DNA of 64,000 nucleotides, taken from the NCBI RefSeq assembly GCF_000024985.1, contig NC_013523.1:2046001-2110000 (forward strand). The letters are read 5' to 3'. Both the position numbers and the translations under genes were made by a program. Below the pieces are notes generated by a model. It did no database searches. It saw only the letters and a list, made by a program, of their open reading frames with translations, and was not told the DNA's origin. Shown here piece by piece: positions 27,703 to 36,329 of this stretch; position 1 is the first letter of the stretch; every line of letters begins with the position of its first letter. Source of the DNA: Sphaerobacter thermophilus DSM 20745 (lineage in GTDB: Bacteria; Chloroflexota; Chloroflexia; Thermomicrobiales; Thermomicrobiaceae).

Positions 27703-29285
27703 CGGACGCCCTCCTTCTGCTCCGCCAGGCCAGCGCCGGCGCCCCGCACGCTGTACTCCATCTGCTCGGCCAGCTCGATCGCCCGCACCAGCGCCTGCAT
27801 CTTCTGCAGCGACTCGCGGTACTCCCCCTCCGGCGTGCTGTCGGCCACGATGCCGCCGCCGGCCTGGAGGTAGACCACCCCGTCGCGGACGACCATCGTG
27901 CGCAGCGTGATCGCGGCGTCGAGGTTCCCGCTGAAGCTGACGTAGCCGACCGCGCCGGAGTAGGGTCCGCGCTGCTCCGGCTCGAGTTCGGCGATGATCT
28001 CCATGGCGCGGATCTTCGGCGCCCCGCTGACCGTTCCGGCCGGGAAGCACGAGCGCAGCGCGTCGACCCCGACGAGCCCGTCGGCGATCTCACCCTCGAC
28101 GTGGCTGACCAGGTGCATGATGTGGCTGTAGCGCTCGATCTCCATCAACTGCGGCACTCGCACCGTCCCCGGGCGGGCCACCCGGCCGATGTCGTTGCGC
28201 CCGAGGTCGACGAGCATGATGTGCTCGGCGTTCTCCTTCTCGTCGGCCGCCAGCTCGGCCGCCAGCGCGTCGTCCTCCGCCGGGGTAGCGCCGCGCGGCC
28301 GCGTCCCCGCGATCGGGTGCGTCGTCAGCGTTCGGCCGTCGAGCCGGACCAGCATCTCCGGCGAGGCGCCCACAATCTGCGCATCGTCGATGTTGAGGTA
28401 GTACATGTACGGAGAGGGGTTGATCTTGCGCAGCGCACGGTAGATCGTGAACGGATGCGCCGCGCTCGGGACCGCCAGCCGCTGGGAGAGGACGACTTGG
28501 ATGATGTCCCCGGCCGAGATGTACTCCTTGGCGCGCTCGACCATCCCCAGGTACGCCTCGCGCTCCATGTTGGGCCGAATGCGCTCGGACACCGGCCGCT
28601 CGTCCAGCGGCTCAGTGCCCAGCGGCAGGCTAGGCTCCCCACCGAGCCGCGCGACCAGCCGATCGATCCGCTCCACCGCCTGGGCGTAGGACTGCTCCAG
28701 CGGGGTGTGTTCGTCGACATGGACGTGGCTGACGACCTTGATCGTGCGCTCCAGGTGGTCGAAGACCAGCATGGTGTCGACGAACATGAAGAACGCATCG
28801 GGGAAGCCGAGTGGGTCGGCCGTAGCCACCGGCAGCCGCTCGAAATAACGCACCGCTTCGTAGCTCAGGTAGCCGACCGCACCGCCGAGGAAGCGCGGCA
28901 GGCCGGGGAGCGCCACCGTGCGATATGGCTCCAGGTAGGACTGCAGCGCCACCAGCGGGTCGTCGAAGCGGCTGGTCTGCTTGTAGCCCTGGAGCGTGGC
29001 GTGAGCCACGCCATCATCCAGGCACAGGGTCAGGTACGGGTCCGTCCCAATGAAGGAGTAGCGCGCCAGGCGCTCCCCGCCTTCAACGCTCTCCAGCAGG
29101 AACGAGTACCTACCTGTCGCTACCTTTAGATATGCCGAAACCGGCGTCTCAAGGTCGGCCATGATCTCCCGGTAGACCGGGATGATGTTCCCCTGTTCGC
29201 TCAGCGCGGCGACCTCTTCCAGCGTCGGGCGGTAGCGCCCGGCGCTGGTCGCCGCTCCGTTGGGGTGCGGACGCAGATCGAGCAT
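27699..29285 (-). CDS. trpE: Anthranilate synthase component I
   Basis: 528 residues. The N-terminal domain carries [19 protein letters not shown], where LLES is the known tryptophan feedback site; the chorismate-binding core has [27 protein letters not shown], and [18 protein letters not shown]. Commits chorismate to tryptophan, and the feedback motif implies allosteric inhibition besides T-box control. AAGGG lies 9 nt before ATG 29285. First gene of a ten-gene minus-strand run. Confidence 0.97.
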   Translation of the reverse strand: MLDLRPHPNGAATSAGRYRPTLEEVAALSEQGNIIPVYREIMADLETPVSAYLKVATGRYSFLLESVEGGERLARYSFIGTDPYLTLCLDDGVAHATLQGYKQTSRFDDPLVALQSYLEPYRTVALPGLPRFLGGAVGYLSYEAVRYFERLPVATADPLGFPDAFFMFVDTMLVFDHLERTIKVVSHVHVDEHTPLEQSYAQAVERIDRLVARLGGEPSLPLGTEPLDERPVSERIRPNMEREAYLGMVERAKEYISAGDIIQVVLSQRLAVPSAAHPFTIYRALRKINPSPYMYYLNIDDAQIVGASPEMLVRLDGRTLTTHPIAGTRPRGATPAEDDALAAELAADEKENAEHIMLVDLGRNDIGRVARPGTVRVPQLMEIERYSHIMHLVSHVEGEIADGLVGVDALRSCFPAGTVSGAPKIRAMEIIAELEPEQRGPYSGAVGYVSFSGNLDAAITLRTMVVRDGVVYLQAGGGIVADSTPEGEYRESLQKMQALVRAIELAEQMEYSVRGAGAGLAEQKEGVR

Positions 29286-29354
29286 CCTTCATAACCCTTC
29301 ACCGACCCGCCTCGCTGGCGGCGGCCGGGAGTCGCGCGGGTCGAACCCGCCAAC

Positions 29355-29388
29355 AAAAAAACCTCCGTCCCCGAAAGGGACGGAGGTT
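29355..29388 (-). terminator. T-box intrinsic terminator
   Basis: In transcript sense CCTCCGTCCC / GGGACGGAGG (arms at 29386-29377 and 29371-29362) with a 5-nt loop, followed by seven T residues (29361-29355). A textbook rho-independent terminator. Confidence 0.93.
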
Positions 29389-29676
29389 GAGTGCTCAACT
29401 CCGCGGTGCCACCCTTGTTGGACGCCGCTCACGCAAGCGCCCCACTCTACGAGTACGGGACCGATCCAAGCCGATCCGATACCCAGCTCCCAGATAACGG
29501 TGGAGTCTCCGGCGCCGCCTACTGGCTGCGGGCTCACCCGCAGCGTTCGGGACGCAACTCCCGGATCCATTCCGCGCCAGCGCTAGCGCCGGTCTCACAC
29601 CACCCGCCGGCTCTCTGGGCTCCGCTTCGGCGCGTACTAGTTCCGATCGTCGTCGTTGCCGCTTTTTGGTTGTCTG
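29355..29676 (-). promoter_or_regulatory. T-box riboswitch leader (tRNA-Trp) of the trp operon
   Basis: On the minus strand the T-box sequence GGGTGGCACCGCGG is at 29414-29401. Stem I contains AGAGAGCCGG and GGTGTGAGACCGG of the distal arm, then GAATGGATCC with the specifier triplet TGG at 29569-29567, the Trp codon. The leader ends in an intrinsic terminator whose 5' arm can alternatively pair with the T-box. Uncharged tRNA-Trp should therefore stabilise the antiterminator and switch on trpEGDCFBA and the genes behind it. Confidence 0.93.
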
Positions 29677-29682
29677 ACGCGC

Positions 29683-29711
29683 AGCCTAGCAGAAGGGACC
29701 GGGGTTGTCAA
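29683..29711 (-). promoter_or_regulatory. trp operon promoter
   Basis: Minus strand TTGACA (29711-29706), 17-bp spacer, TAGGCT (29688-29683) with extended TGC. Start predicted near 29676, placing the whole T-box leader on the RNA. Confidence 0.75.
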
Positions 29712-29756
29712 GATCCGTACCGGTTACTGCATACACGACACACGGTCGTTGCGCGT

Positions 29757-29785
29757 TTGACGAGCACCGCAGGATGTGCTAGTCT
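29757..29785 (+). promoter_or_regulatory. Promoter of the first peptide ABC cassette
   Basis: TTGACG (29757-29762), 17-bp spacer, TAGTCT (29780-29785) with extended TGC. It lies 46 bp from the divergent trp -35, so both operons share one control region. The leader to the ATG at 29950 is ~155 nt with no obvious structure. Confidence 0.65.
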
Positions 29786-29949
29786 AACCGCCGGCCATGC
29801 AACAGACCCCGATGAACTGCTGAGACGAGTAGCAGTTCATCCTATCCCAGCCAACAACCAGACGGGAGCAACGGTACCGCGCTGCAACGCAGCAGGGAGC
29901 GGTTGATACGTTTGCGAGTCGTTTCGCAAGGAGGAGGAGTTCAGCATCC

Positions 29950-31668
29950 ATGGCTGGGGATCTCAGATCGACTCAGCTCTCCTACTGGCTGCGTCGTCCG
30001 GTCAACCGGCGTGCGCTGCTGCGCGGGTCGCTCACGCTGGCAGGCGGGGCAGCCATGGCGGGCATCCTGGCCGCCTGCGGCGGTGAGTCGTCCTCAGGGG
30101 GCGACACCGGGACCGGGGGCGGGAGCACGACTGGCGGCGCAACGCCGGGCGCCAGCCCGACTGCCGGCCAGTTCCGGCCCGTCCAGACGCAGGTGACGGC
30201 CGAGGGTAAGTTTGGCGGCGTGCTACGTGTCGCCATCGTGGGCGAGCCGCCGGCTTTCGACCCGACCTTCACCACCGCGACGGTCACCCACAACTGCGCC
30301 TGGCACGTTTTCGAGACCCTCTGGGCGCCCGACGCTAACTTCGCGCCCAAGGAGCTGCTGCTCGAGAGCTATGAGGTCCAGGACGACGGCAAGGTCTTTA
30401 TCCTGAAGCTGCGCGACGGCGTCCTGTTCCACAACGGCAAGAAGATGGGCGCCGACGACGTCATCGCCTCGCTCGAGCGCTACAGCGTGCTCTCCGGTCG
30501 CGGCAAGACGCTGTTCCAGCGCGTCGAGGGCCTCGACAAGGTCGACGATCTGACTGTCCGCCTCGCCTTCAACGAGCCGACCGGTATCCTACCGGTCTTC
30601 CTGTCGGAGACCGACGCCATCATCATCCCCAAGGAGATCGCGGACGCGTCCCACGACGGCGAGATGGGCGAGTTCATCGGCACCGGCCCGTACATGCTCA
30701 AGGAGCGGCTGCCGGACCGCTACATCAGCATCGTGCGGTTTGAGGACTACCAGCCGCTGGAGGGCGGGCCCGACGGCTACGGCGGCACCAAGATCGCCTA
30801 CTTCGACGAGATCCGCTTCATCCCGGTGCCGGAGGTCGCGGTGCGCGGCGACGGACTCATCACCGACGAATTCGACTTCGCCGACACGCTGAGCACCGAC
30901 AACTACGACGCGCTTGCCGCCGAGCCGGACCTGACCACGCAGGTCGTGCTGCCCTACTACTTCTATGGGGCTCACTTCAACAAGTCCCAAGAGAGCATCA
31001 TGAGCAACCGCGACCTGCGCATGGCGCTGCTGACCGCCTGCGATTTGGACGCGGCTGCCGCGGCGGGCTTCGGCCGGCCGGAGTTCTACCGCCTGGGTCC
31101 GGAGATGGCCGCGCCGGAGACGGCCTGGTATACCGACGCCGGCAAGGAGTTCTACAACCTCAAGGATCCCGACAAGGCGCGGGAGATGCTCCAGGCCGCC
31201 GGCTATGACGGCACGCCGATCCGCTGGATCGCCACCAAGGAGTACGCCTACAACTACAACATGGCCGTCGTGCTCAAGGAGCAGATGGAGAAGGCCGGCG
31301 CGGTCATCGACCTTCAGGTGATGGACTGGGCCACGCTGGTCGCGACGCGCAGCCAGCGGGATGCCTGGGACATCTTCATCACCGGGCATGAGAGCTACTC
31401 GCACCCGGTCCTGCAGCCGTTCATGAGCGAGTCCTGGCCCGGCTTCTGGTCCAGCCCGACCAAGGATGATCTGGTCAACAAGATCATCGCGGAGCCCGAC
31501 CCCGACAAGCAGATGGAGTACATCGAACAGCTCCAGTACCACTGGTGGGAGGAAGCCGCGTACATCAAGGTCTGCGAGGGGGCGACCCTGCGAGCCTACC
31601 GGAACCGGGTGAAGGGCTACGTCAACCCGGCGGACTGGTTCTTCTGGAACGTCTGGTTCGAGGAGTAG
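29950..31668 (+). CDS. Peptide/nickel-type ABC transporter substrate-binding lipoprotein (SBP family 5)
   Basis: 572 residues. Twin-arginine-like NRRALLRGSLTLAG (Arg20-Arg21) and a lipobox ending at Cys43 (ILAAC), then a Ser/Gly/Thr-rich linker. The mature part has GVLRVAIVGEPPAFDPTF, DGVLFHNGKKMGADDVIASLERY and GTGPYMLKERLP, typical of DppA/OppA-like receptors. It is anchored outside the membrane and binds oligopeptides or other small solutes. GGAGGAGGAGT precedes ATG 29950. Followed by two permease genes; no ATPase gene is present. Confidence 0.92.
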   Translation: MAGDLRSTQLSYWLRRPVNRRALLRGSLTLAGGAAMAGILAACGGESSSGGDTGTGGGSTTGGATPGASPTAGQFRPVQTQVTAEGKFGGVLRVAIVGEPPAFDPTFTTATVTHNCAWHVFETLWAPDANFAPKELLLESYEVQDDGKVFILKLRDGVLFHNGKKMGADDVIASLERYSVLSGRGKTLFQRVEGLDKVDDLTVRLAFNEPTGILPVFLSETDAIIIPKEIADASHDGEMGEFIGTGPYMLKERLPDRYISIVRFEDYQPLEGGPDGYGGTKIAYFDEIRFIPVPEVAVRGDGLITDEFDFADTLSTDNYDALAAEPDLTTQVVLPYYFYGAHFNKSQESIMSNRDLRMALLTACDLDAAAAAGFGRPEFYRLGPEMAAPETAWYTDAGKEFYNLKDPDKAREMLQAAGYDGTPIRWIATKEYAYNYNMAVVLKEQMEKAGAVIDLQVMDWATLVATRSQRDAWDIFITGHESYSHPVLQPFMSESWPGFWSSPTKDDLVNKIIAEPDPDKQMEYIEQLQYHWWEEAAYIKVCEGATLRAYRNRVKGYVNPADWFFWNVWFEE

Positions 31669-31683
31669 GGGAGACCGAGGCCG

Positions 31684-32628
31684 ATGACCGCGTACATCGT
31701 CCGGCGACTTCTGCTCATGATCCCGGTGCTGCTGCTCGTCGCCATCACGATCTTCTTCCTGCTGCACATGTCGCCGGGCGACCCGGTCGCCGTGCTCCTC
31801 GGGCCGGATGCCACGACCGAACAGGTCGAGCAGGTACGGGAGGCGCTGGGGCTGAACGAACCGCTTCCGCTCCAGCTCCTCCACTGGTTCCAGGGCCTGC
31901 TCCGCGGTGACCTGGGCACGAGCATCTTCCTGAACAAGCCCGTCACCGAGGCGATCCTGGAGCGTGCCGAGCCGACTATCCTGCTCACCATCGGTGCGTC
32001 CCTGGTCGCGATCCTGATCGGCGTCCCGCTCGGCGTCCTCTCGGCGGTCCGGCGCGGGTCGCTGATCGACACCGGGTCGATGCTGGTGGCGATGCTCGGC
32101 ATCTCGATGCCGACCTTCTGGATCGGCCTGAACCTGATCTTGATCTTCGCCGTGACGCTGCGCTGGCTCCCCGCACAGGGGTACCAGTCGATTGGCGAGG
32201 GGGGCTTGGCCACGCTCAAATACCTCCTGCTCCCCTCCATCACCCTCGGCGCGGCCCAGGCCGCGCTGCTGGCCCGCATGACCCGTTCGATGATGCTGGA
32301 GGTGCTGAGCGAGGACTACATCCGCACCGCGCGGGCGAAAGGGGTGTTTGAACGCCGTGTCGTCTTCCGCCACGCGCTCCACAACGCGTTCATCCCCCTC
32401 GTCACGGTCATCGGGCTGACCTTCGCCGTGCTCATGGGGGGCGCGGTGATCACCGAGCAGGTGTTCAACATCCCGGGCGTCGGGCGACTCCTCGTCCAGG
32501 CCGTGCTGCGCCGGGACTTCCCGCTCGTCCAGGGGATCGTGCTGACGATCGCGTTCCTGTACGTCGTGATCAACTTGCTGGTGGATGTGCTGTATGTCTT
32601 CCTCGACCCGCGCATCCGCTACAGCTAG
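31684..32628 (+). CDS. ABC transporter permease, DppB/OppB type
   Basis: 314 residues, six membrane helices. Begins MTAYIVRRLLLMIPVLLLV, with MSPGDPVAVLLGP after the first helix. Cytoplasmic EAA-type loop DYIRTARAKGVFERRVVFRHALHNAFIPLV, which docks the ATPase. Starts 15 bp after the receptor gene with GGGGAG upstream. Confidence 0.94.
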   Translation: MTAYIVRRLLLMIPVLLLVAITIFFLLHMSPGDPVAVLLGPDATTEQVEQVREALGLNEPLPLQLLHWFQGLLRGDLGTSIFLNKPVTEAILERAEPTILLTIGASLVAILIGVPLGVLSAVRRGSLIDTGSMLVAMLGISMPTFWIGLNLILIFAVTLRWLPAQGYQSIGEGGLATLKYLLLPSITLGAAQAALLARMTRSMMLEVLSEDYIRTARAKGVFERRVVFRHALHNAFIPLVTVIGLTFAVLMGGAVITEQVFNIPGVGRLLVQAVLRRDFPLVQGIVLTIAFLYVVINLLVDVLYVFLDPRIRYS

Positions 32629-32673
32629 GCGGGCGGGCGTTCTGAGGGCCCGCCAACGCACCGCAGAGGGCTC

Positions 32674-33576
32674 ATGCGCATGGTGGTTGGACAGTCACAG
32701 GCACTGAGTCGCGCCAGTAAGCGCCCGGAACGGAGCTTCTTCCAGCGGGCCCGCTACCTGGCCGCCCGTCACACCAGCGGCGTGATCGGGGCGGTGGGTC
32801 TGCTCATCGTCGTCCTCGTCGCCCTGCTGGCCGGTGTCCTCGCTACGCACAGCCCGACGGAGACCGACGCCGTGAACCGCCTGCTTGGCGTCGGCGCCGA
32901 GGGACACCTCTTCGGCACCGACAACCTGGGGCGGGATGTCTACAGCCGCACCGTGTACGGTACCCGCGTCTCACTCATCGTCGGCGTCGGCGTCAGCCTG
33001 GTGGCGGTCGTGGTCGGCGTCGCGGTCGGACTGATCGCCGGATACTACCGCCGAGTCGACAGCGCGCTCATGCGCCTGATGGACGCGCTGATGGCCTTCC
33101 CCGGGATCGTGCTGGCCATCGGCATCATGGCGATGCTCGGTCAGAGCCTGCTGAACGTGATCATCGCGCTCGGTGTCGTCTACATGCCGCGCGTCGCCCG
33201 CCTGGTCCGGAGCGTCGTCCTCGGCCTGCGGGAGCGCCAGTTCGTCGAAGCGGCGCAGGCCACGGGTCTGGCCGACATCCACATCCTGCTGCGCCACATC
33301 CTGCCCAACATCTGGTCCCCGGTGATCGTCCAGGCGACCTTCATCTTCGCCGAGGGCGTGCTCGGCGAGGCCGGGCTGAGCTTCCTGGGGATCGGGCCGC
33401 CGCCGACGATCCCGAGTTGGGGCAACATGCTGGGCGAGGCGCGTCAGTTCATCCGGGAGGCGCCGCTCCTGATGGTCTTCCCCGGCGCTGCGTTGACGCT
33501 CATGGTGCTGAGCCTCAACCTGGTCGGCGACGGCATCCGCGACCTCCTCGACCCGCGCCTGCGCCGCCGCCAGTGA
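32674..33576 (+). CDS. ABC transporter permease, DppC/OppC type
   Basis: 300 residues. FGTDNLGRDVYSRTVYGTRVSL and EAA loop QFVEAAQATGLADIHILLRHILPNIWSPVIVQ, ending with GDGIRDLLDPRLRRR, all DppC hallmarks. Last gene of the cassette; a GC hairpin follows at 33643. The ATP-binding subunits must be encoded elsewhere. Confidence 0.94.
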   Translation: MRMVVGQSQALSRASKRPERSFFQRARYLAARHTSGVIGAVGLLIVVLVALLAGVLATHSPTETDAVNRLLGVGAEGHLFGTDNLGRDVYSRTVYGTRVSLIVGVGVSLVAVVVGVAVGLIAGYYRRVDSALMRLMDALMAFPGIVLAIGIMAMLGQSLLNVIIALGVVYMPRVARLVRSVVLGLRERQFVEAAQATGLADIHILLRHILPNIWSPVIVQATFIFAEGVLGEAGLSFLGIGPPPTIPSWGNMLGEARQFIREAPLLMVFPGAALTLMVLSLNLVGDGIRDLLDPRLRRRQ

Positions 33577-33642
33577 TGGCCCTCTCCGGCACACGAGAGT
33601 CGGGGAGACGCTGGAGCACAACCGCAGAGATCCTTCGGTTCC

Positions 33643-33669
33643 GCCGCCCGCCGTCCCATGGCGGGCGGC
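33643..33669 (+). terminator. Terminator-like hairpin after the first ABC cassette
   Basis: GCCGCCCGCC (33643-33652) pairs with GGCGGGCGGC (33660-33669), loop of 7, followed by TCCGTTTC. Confidence 0.6.
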
Positions 33670-33841
33670 TCCGTTTCGGAGGGCAGGTCATCTGGACCGC
33701 GTATCCCCTACTCATGTCTCGGATATCCCCACCACTCGTCACCGAGGTGGCTAGGGCACCCAGCGGCAACGACGGCACACCCGGCTGCCCGGCCCCGACC
33801 GACTCCGCTTGGCACAAATTCATGGCGAATGCTGGAAGGGA

Positions 33842-33961
33842 TGTCGTCCTGAGCGGAGCAAAGGATCTCGCGCCGGAACCACCACCCGGCGGGGAACTCA
33901 TTCGACTCGAACGGAGCCGCCGTCCATGGCTCACGCCGCGGACGGCTCCGCTCAGGATGGC
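33842..33961 (+). repeat. Inverted-repeat-bounded repeat element, copy 2 of the TGTCATCCTGAGCG family
   Basis: The left end TGTCGTCCTGAGCGGAGCAA AGGATCTCGCG matches 18534-18564. TCCTGAGCGGAGC (33847-33859) recurs as its exact reverse complement GCTCCGCTCAGGA (33945-33957), bounding ~111 bp. The structure resembles a small non-autonomous (MITE/REP-like) element. Confidence 0.6.
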
Positions 33962-34053
33962 CCGCGAATGAGAGATGTCATCAATTACTGGATAGGCCCG
34001 TCGCCCTGACAGGCAACTCGGCCAGTGACGACCACGACCGGATCACACGATAA

Positions 34054-34088
34054 GCGGGTGCCCGGCGGCTTTCGCCATGGGCACCCGC
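34054..34088 (-). terminator. Terminator-like hairpin after the LiaF-like gene
   Basis: GCGGGTGCCC (34054-34063) and GGGCACCCGC (34079-34088) form a perfect 10-bp stem with a 15-nt loop, 36 bp past the stop at 34124; followed in the minus direction by TTATCG. Confidence 0.6.
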
Positions 34089-34123
34089 CGCCGTTGGCGA
34101 TCCCCGCTACCGTCGGGCACGGC

Positions 34124-34936
34124 CTACCCCGCGTTGCCGGTGGGAAGCGCCTGCGTGGGAGTGGTCTGACGCAGCCGGAGCGCCCCGAGAGCGACCTCGG
34201 CCTTGATGGTCAGGACCGGCTTGCCGCCTGCCACGGCCGCGGCGGTCCAGAAGGCCCCTTCTTGCTTGGTGAACCCGTCGCCCACATCGATCGTCCCGAG
34301 CATCGTCTCGGCTTCCACCTTCGCCGCCGTGTTGCTGGGGATCGCAATAGTCACCGTGGACACGCCGGTCGACAGCTTCACCTCCGCCGGGCGTACCAGA
34401 TTCCCGCCGAAGTCGAGGGTGTAGGACGAGGCACCGCCGTCGACCTCCATCTCGCGGAAGTTAGCGTTTGCCAGGTTCCGCAGCTCCAGGCCGAACGCGC
34501 CGCCGTCGATGTCCAGCTCATCCATCATGACCGGGTTCGGCGCCGAGAAGTCGATCTCATACTTGCCGGCACCCTGGCGCAGTTCCAGGTCCGTTATCGG
34601 GAGCCCGCCCAGGTCGAGCGTGCTCTCTGTGGCTCCGCCCTCCAACACCAGGCGGTACGGCTTCGCCGTGCCCAGCGTCAGCTCCAGCGTGGGCACACCG
34701 CTGAAAACACCCGTCAAGCTTGAGACGTTCAGCCCCTGGGTGATTTCCAGGGTACTGCCGTCCTCCACCACCCGGCAGGGGAGCGTGCCGGTCGGGTCGT
34801 GGTAGGTGCCGGTCACCCAGCGGTCGCCCCCACCCGGGCGCACCCGCAGGCGGCAGCCGCCGACTCGGATGCGGAGTCGCAGCTTCTCCCCCTCCGGAAA
34901 GCCGACATCGATCGTCTGGTTGATCGCATTGCTCAC
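34124..34936 (-). CDS. Beta-rich LiaF/DUF4097 'toastrack'-like protein
   Basis: 270 residues, no signal peptide or membrane helix. Repeating beta strands with pattern LxLxxGxxxxxLDLGGLPITDLELRQGAGKYEIDFS, DIDGGAFGLELRNLANANF and EVDGGASSYTLDF are typical of adhesin-like toastrack domains found with LiaF/LiaI and PspC envelope-stress proteins. GTG 34936 with AAAGGGG 8 nt upstream. It follows a small two-helix membrane protein; the pairing suggests an envelope-associated complex, but the role is inferred. Confidence 0.65.
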   Translation of the reverse strand: MSNAINQTIDVGFPEGEKLRLRIRVGGCRLRVRPGGGDRWVTGTYHDPTGTLPCRVVEDGSTLEITQGLNVSSLTGVFSGVPTLELTLGTAKPYRLVLEGGATESTLDLGGLPITDLELRQGAGKYEIDFSAPNPVMMDELDIDGGAFGLELRNLANANFREMEVDGGASSYTLDFGGNLVRPAEVKLSTGVSTVTIAIPSNTAAKVEAETMLGTIDVGDGFTKQEGAFWTAAAVAGGKPVLTIKAEVALGALRLRQTTPTQALPTGNAG

Positions 34937-34988
34937 GCGGCAACCCCTTTCACCGTGGCGCGCGGCCAGGCATCGGCCGGCCCGGCGC

Positions 34989-35198
34989 TCAACCGAACAC
35001 GCCCTTGACGATCAGCGCCAGGCCGAGGATCAACAGCGGCACGCCGACGATCGCCCCGATCCCGGTCAGCGTCAGCAGCGTGCCGACCACCAGGAAAACG
35101 AAGCCGATCACGACGGCGAGCAGCCGCCCGACCGCCTCGACGATCAGGCGCGTCAGGCGCCAGATCAGCATAAGGGGAAACGCCAGGATGCGCGCCAC
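34989..35198 (-). CDS. Small two-helix membrane protein
   Basis: 69 residues, almost entirely hydrophobic: helix ~22-47 (LLAVVIGFVFLVVGTLLTLTG) and helix ~48-66, with basic residues at the N-terminus. GTG 35198 with GGAGG 7 nt upstream supports translation. 52 bp before the toastrack gene, likely the same message. Family not recognised; PspC/LiaI-like by context only. Confidence 0.65.
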   Translation of the reverse strand: MARILAFPLMLIWRLTRLIVEAVGRLLAVVIGFVFLVVGTLLTLTGIGAIVGVPLLILGLALIVKGVFG

Positions 35199-35312
35199 CG
35201 TGGTCCTCCCTGCCCTGCTCAGCCCTGCGCCAGCGACGGCCGCCGGCGTCGCTGCCGCAATTCCACGGCCGCCACAGAGCTGCTATCCACGGACGCGCCG
35301 TGAAGGACGGTC

Positions 35313-35798
35313 CTACCGGGAGGTCACGGCGGACTTGACGTGCTTGATGCGCTCGAGATCCTCTTCGAGGACAGCTTCCAGCTCGCTGAGCAGCCGGAGC
35401 GCGTAGCCGTCCACCTCGCCCATCGAGCGCTTGGCATTGTCCTTGGCCTGGCGCAGGATCTCCTCAGCGCGCGCCTTGGCCTCATTGATGAGCCCCTGCT
35501 CGGCCATCAGGTACTCGGCTCGCTCCTTGGCGACCGCCAGGATCTTGTCCGCCTCCGCCTGGGCGTCGGTGATGATCTTCTGCCGCTCCTGCACCACCCG
35601 GCGCGCCAGCTTGATCTCTTGCGGCAGCGCCAGGCGCAATTGATCGATGAGGGCGAGGGCGTCTTCCTCCTCGATCATCACCCGGCTGCTCAGCGGCACC
35701 CGCATCCCGTTGCTGATCAGATCCTCCAAGCGGTCGAGCAGCATGAGGATGTCGACCGGTTGACTGGGCTGTCCGTGTCCCCCACGACCGTCTTGCAC
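35313..35798 (-). CDS. Coiled-coil protein next to coaD (SepIVA/DivIVA-like)
   Basis: 161 residues. The N-terminal segment DILMLLDRLEDLISNGMRVPLSS precedes a long charged coiled coil (~55-150: ERQKIITDAQAEADKILAVAKERAEYL). Proteins of this kind commonly sit beside coaD in Actinobacteria and Chloroflexota and are related to SepIVA/DivIVA-like division or envelope-growth scaffolds; this link is inference. A GTG start at 35798 is used; a shorter start at ATG 35744 is possible. 23 bp after coaD. Confidence 0.75.
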   Translation of the reverse strand: MQDGRGGHGQPSQPVDILMLLDRLEDLISNGMRVPLSSRVMIEEEDALALIDQLRLALPQEIKLARRVVQERQKIITDAQAEADKILAVAKERAEYLMAEQGLINEAKARAEEILRQAKDNAKRSMGEVDGYALRLLSELEAVLEEDLERIKHVKSAVTSR

Positions 35799-35821
35799 CG
35801 CGACGCTTCCATCTCTAGTCG

Positions 35822-36328
35822 TTATTCACGCACGACCGCACCGAACTTCCGTGCCAGCGCCTCGGCTACGTGGTCGGGGACCAGCCCCTGGACATTCCCA
35901 CCGAGCGAGGCGACCTGCTTGATAAGACTCGAGCTGACGAACGAGTGCTGCGAACTCGTCATCAAGCAGACGACATCGACGTCCGGCGCCATGTGCCGGT
36001 TCATATGTGCCAACTTGAATTCATACTCGAAGTCGGAGACAGCCCGCAGACCGCGAACTATTACTTGTGCACCTACGGATCGTGCATAGTTTACGGTCAG
36101 TCCGCGATATGTGTCAACGCGCAAATTTGGCGCCAAGCCGGCGAGCGCCTGCTCCGCCATCGCTCGCCGCTCCTCCACCGAGAAGAGGGCCCGCTTGTCG
36201 TGCAGCTCGTCGCCCTCGTAGATCGCGACGATCAACTCGTCGAACAGCCGCGCGGCGCGGCACGCGACGTCAATGTGCCCGTTGGTGATCGGGTCGAAGG
36301 ATCCCGGGTAGAGCGCGATATGCGTCAC
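35822..36328 (-). CDS. coaD: Phosphopantetheine adenylyltransferase
   Basis: 168 residues. HIALYPGSFDPITNGHID contains the nucleotidyltransferase (T/S)xGH-type motif; VRGLRAVSDFEYEFKLAHMNRHM and SSSLIKQVASLGGNV complete the active site. Fourth step of CoA synthesis. GTG 36328, one base after the rsmD stop, has GGAGG 6 nt upstream; the frame extends upstream only inside rsmD. Confidence 0.97.
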   Translation of the reverse strand: MTHIALYPGSFDPITNGHIDVACRAARLFDELIVAIYEGDELHDKRALFSVEERRAMAEQALAGLAPNLRVDTYRGLTVNYARSVGAQVIVRGLRAVSDFEYEFKLAHMNRHMAPDVDVVCLMTSSQHSFVSSSLIKQVASLGGNVQGLVPDHVAEALARKFGAVVRE

Positions 36329-36329
36329 C

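Larger units (their letters stand above)
33577..34123. other. Gene-free region with hairpins and a repeat element
   Basis: 547 bp between convergent units. It holds a terminator-like hairpin (33643-33669), an inverted-repeat-bounded copy of the CCTGAGCGGAGC repeat (33842-33961) and a second terminator-like hairpin (34054-34088). Short frames in it look non-coding. Confidence 0.6.

Noticed and set aside
29331-29351. tRNA T-arm-like GGCGGGTTCGACCCGC on the minus strand
   Set aside because: No acceptor, D or anticodon arm around it; it lies between the T-box terminator and trpE.
30589-32661. 690-codon minus-strand open frame
   Set aside because: Antisense to an ABC receptor and permease with diagnostic motifs; composition is His/Arg/Asp-rich shadow coding.
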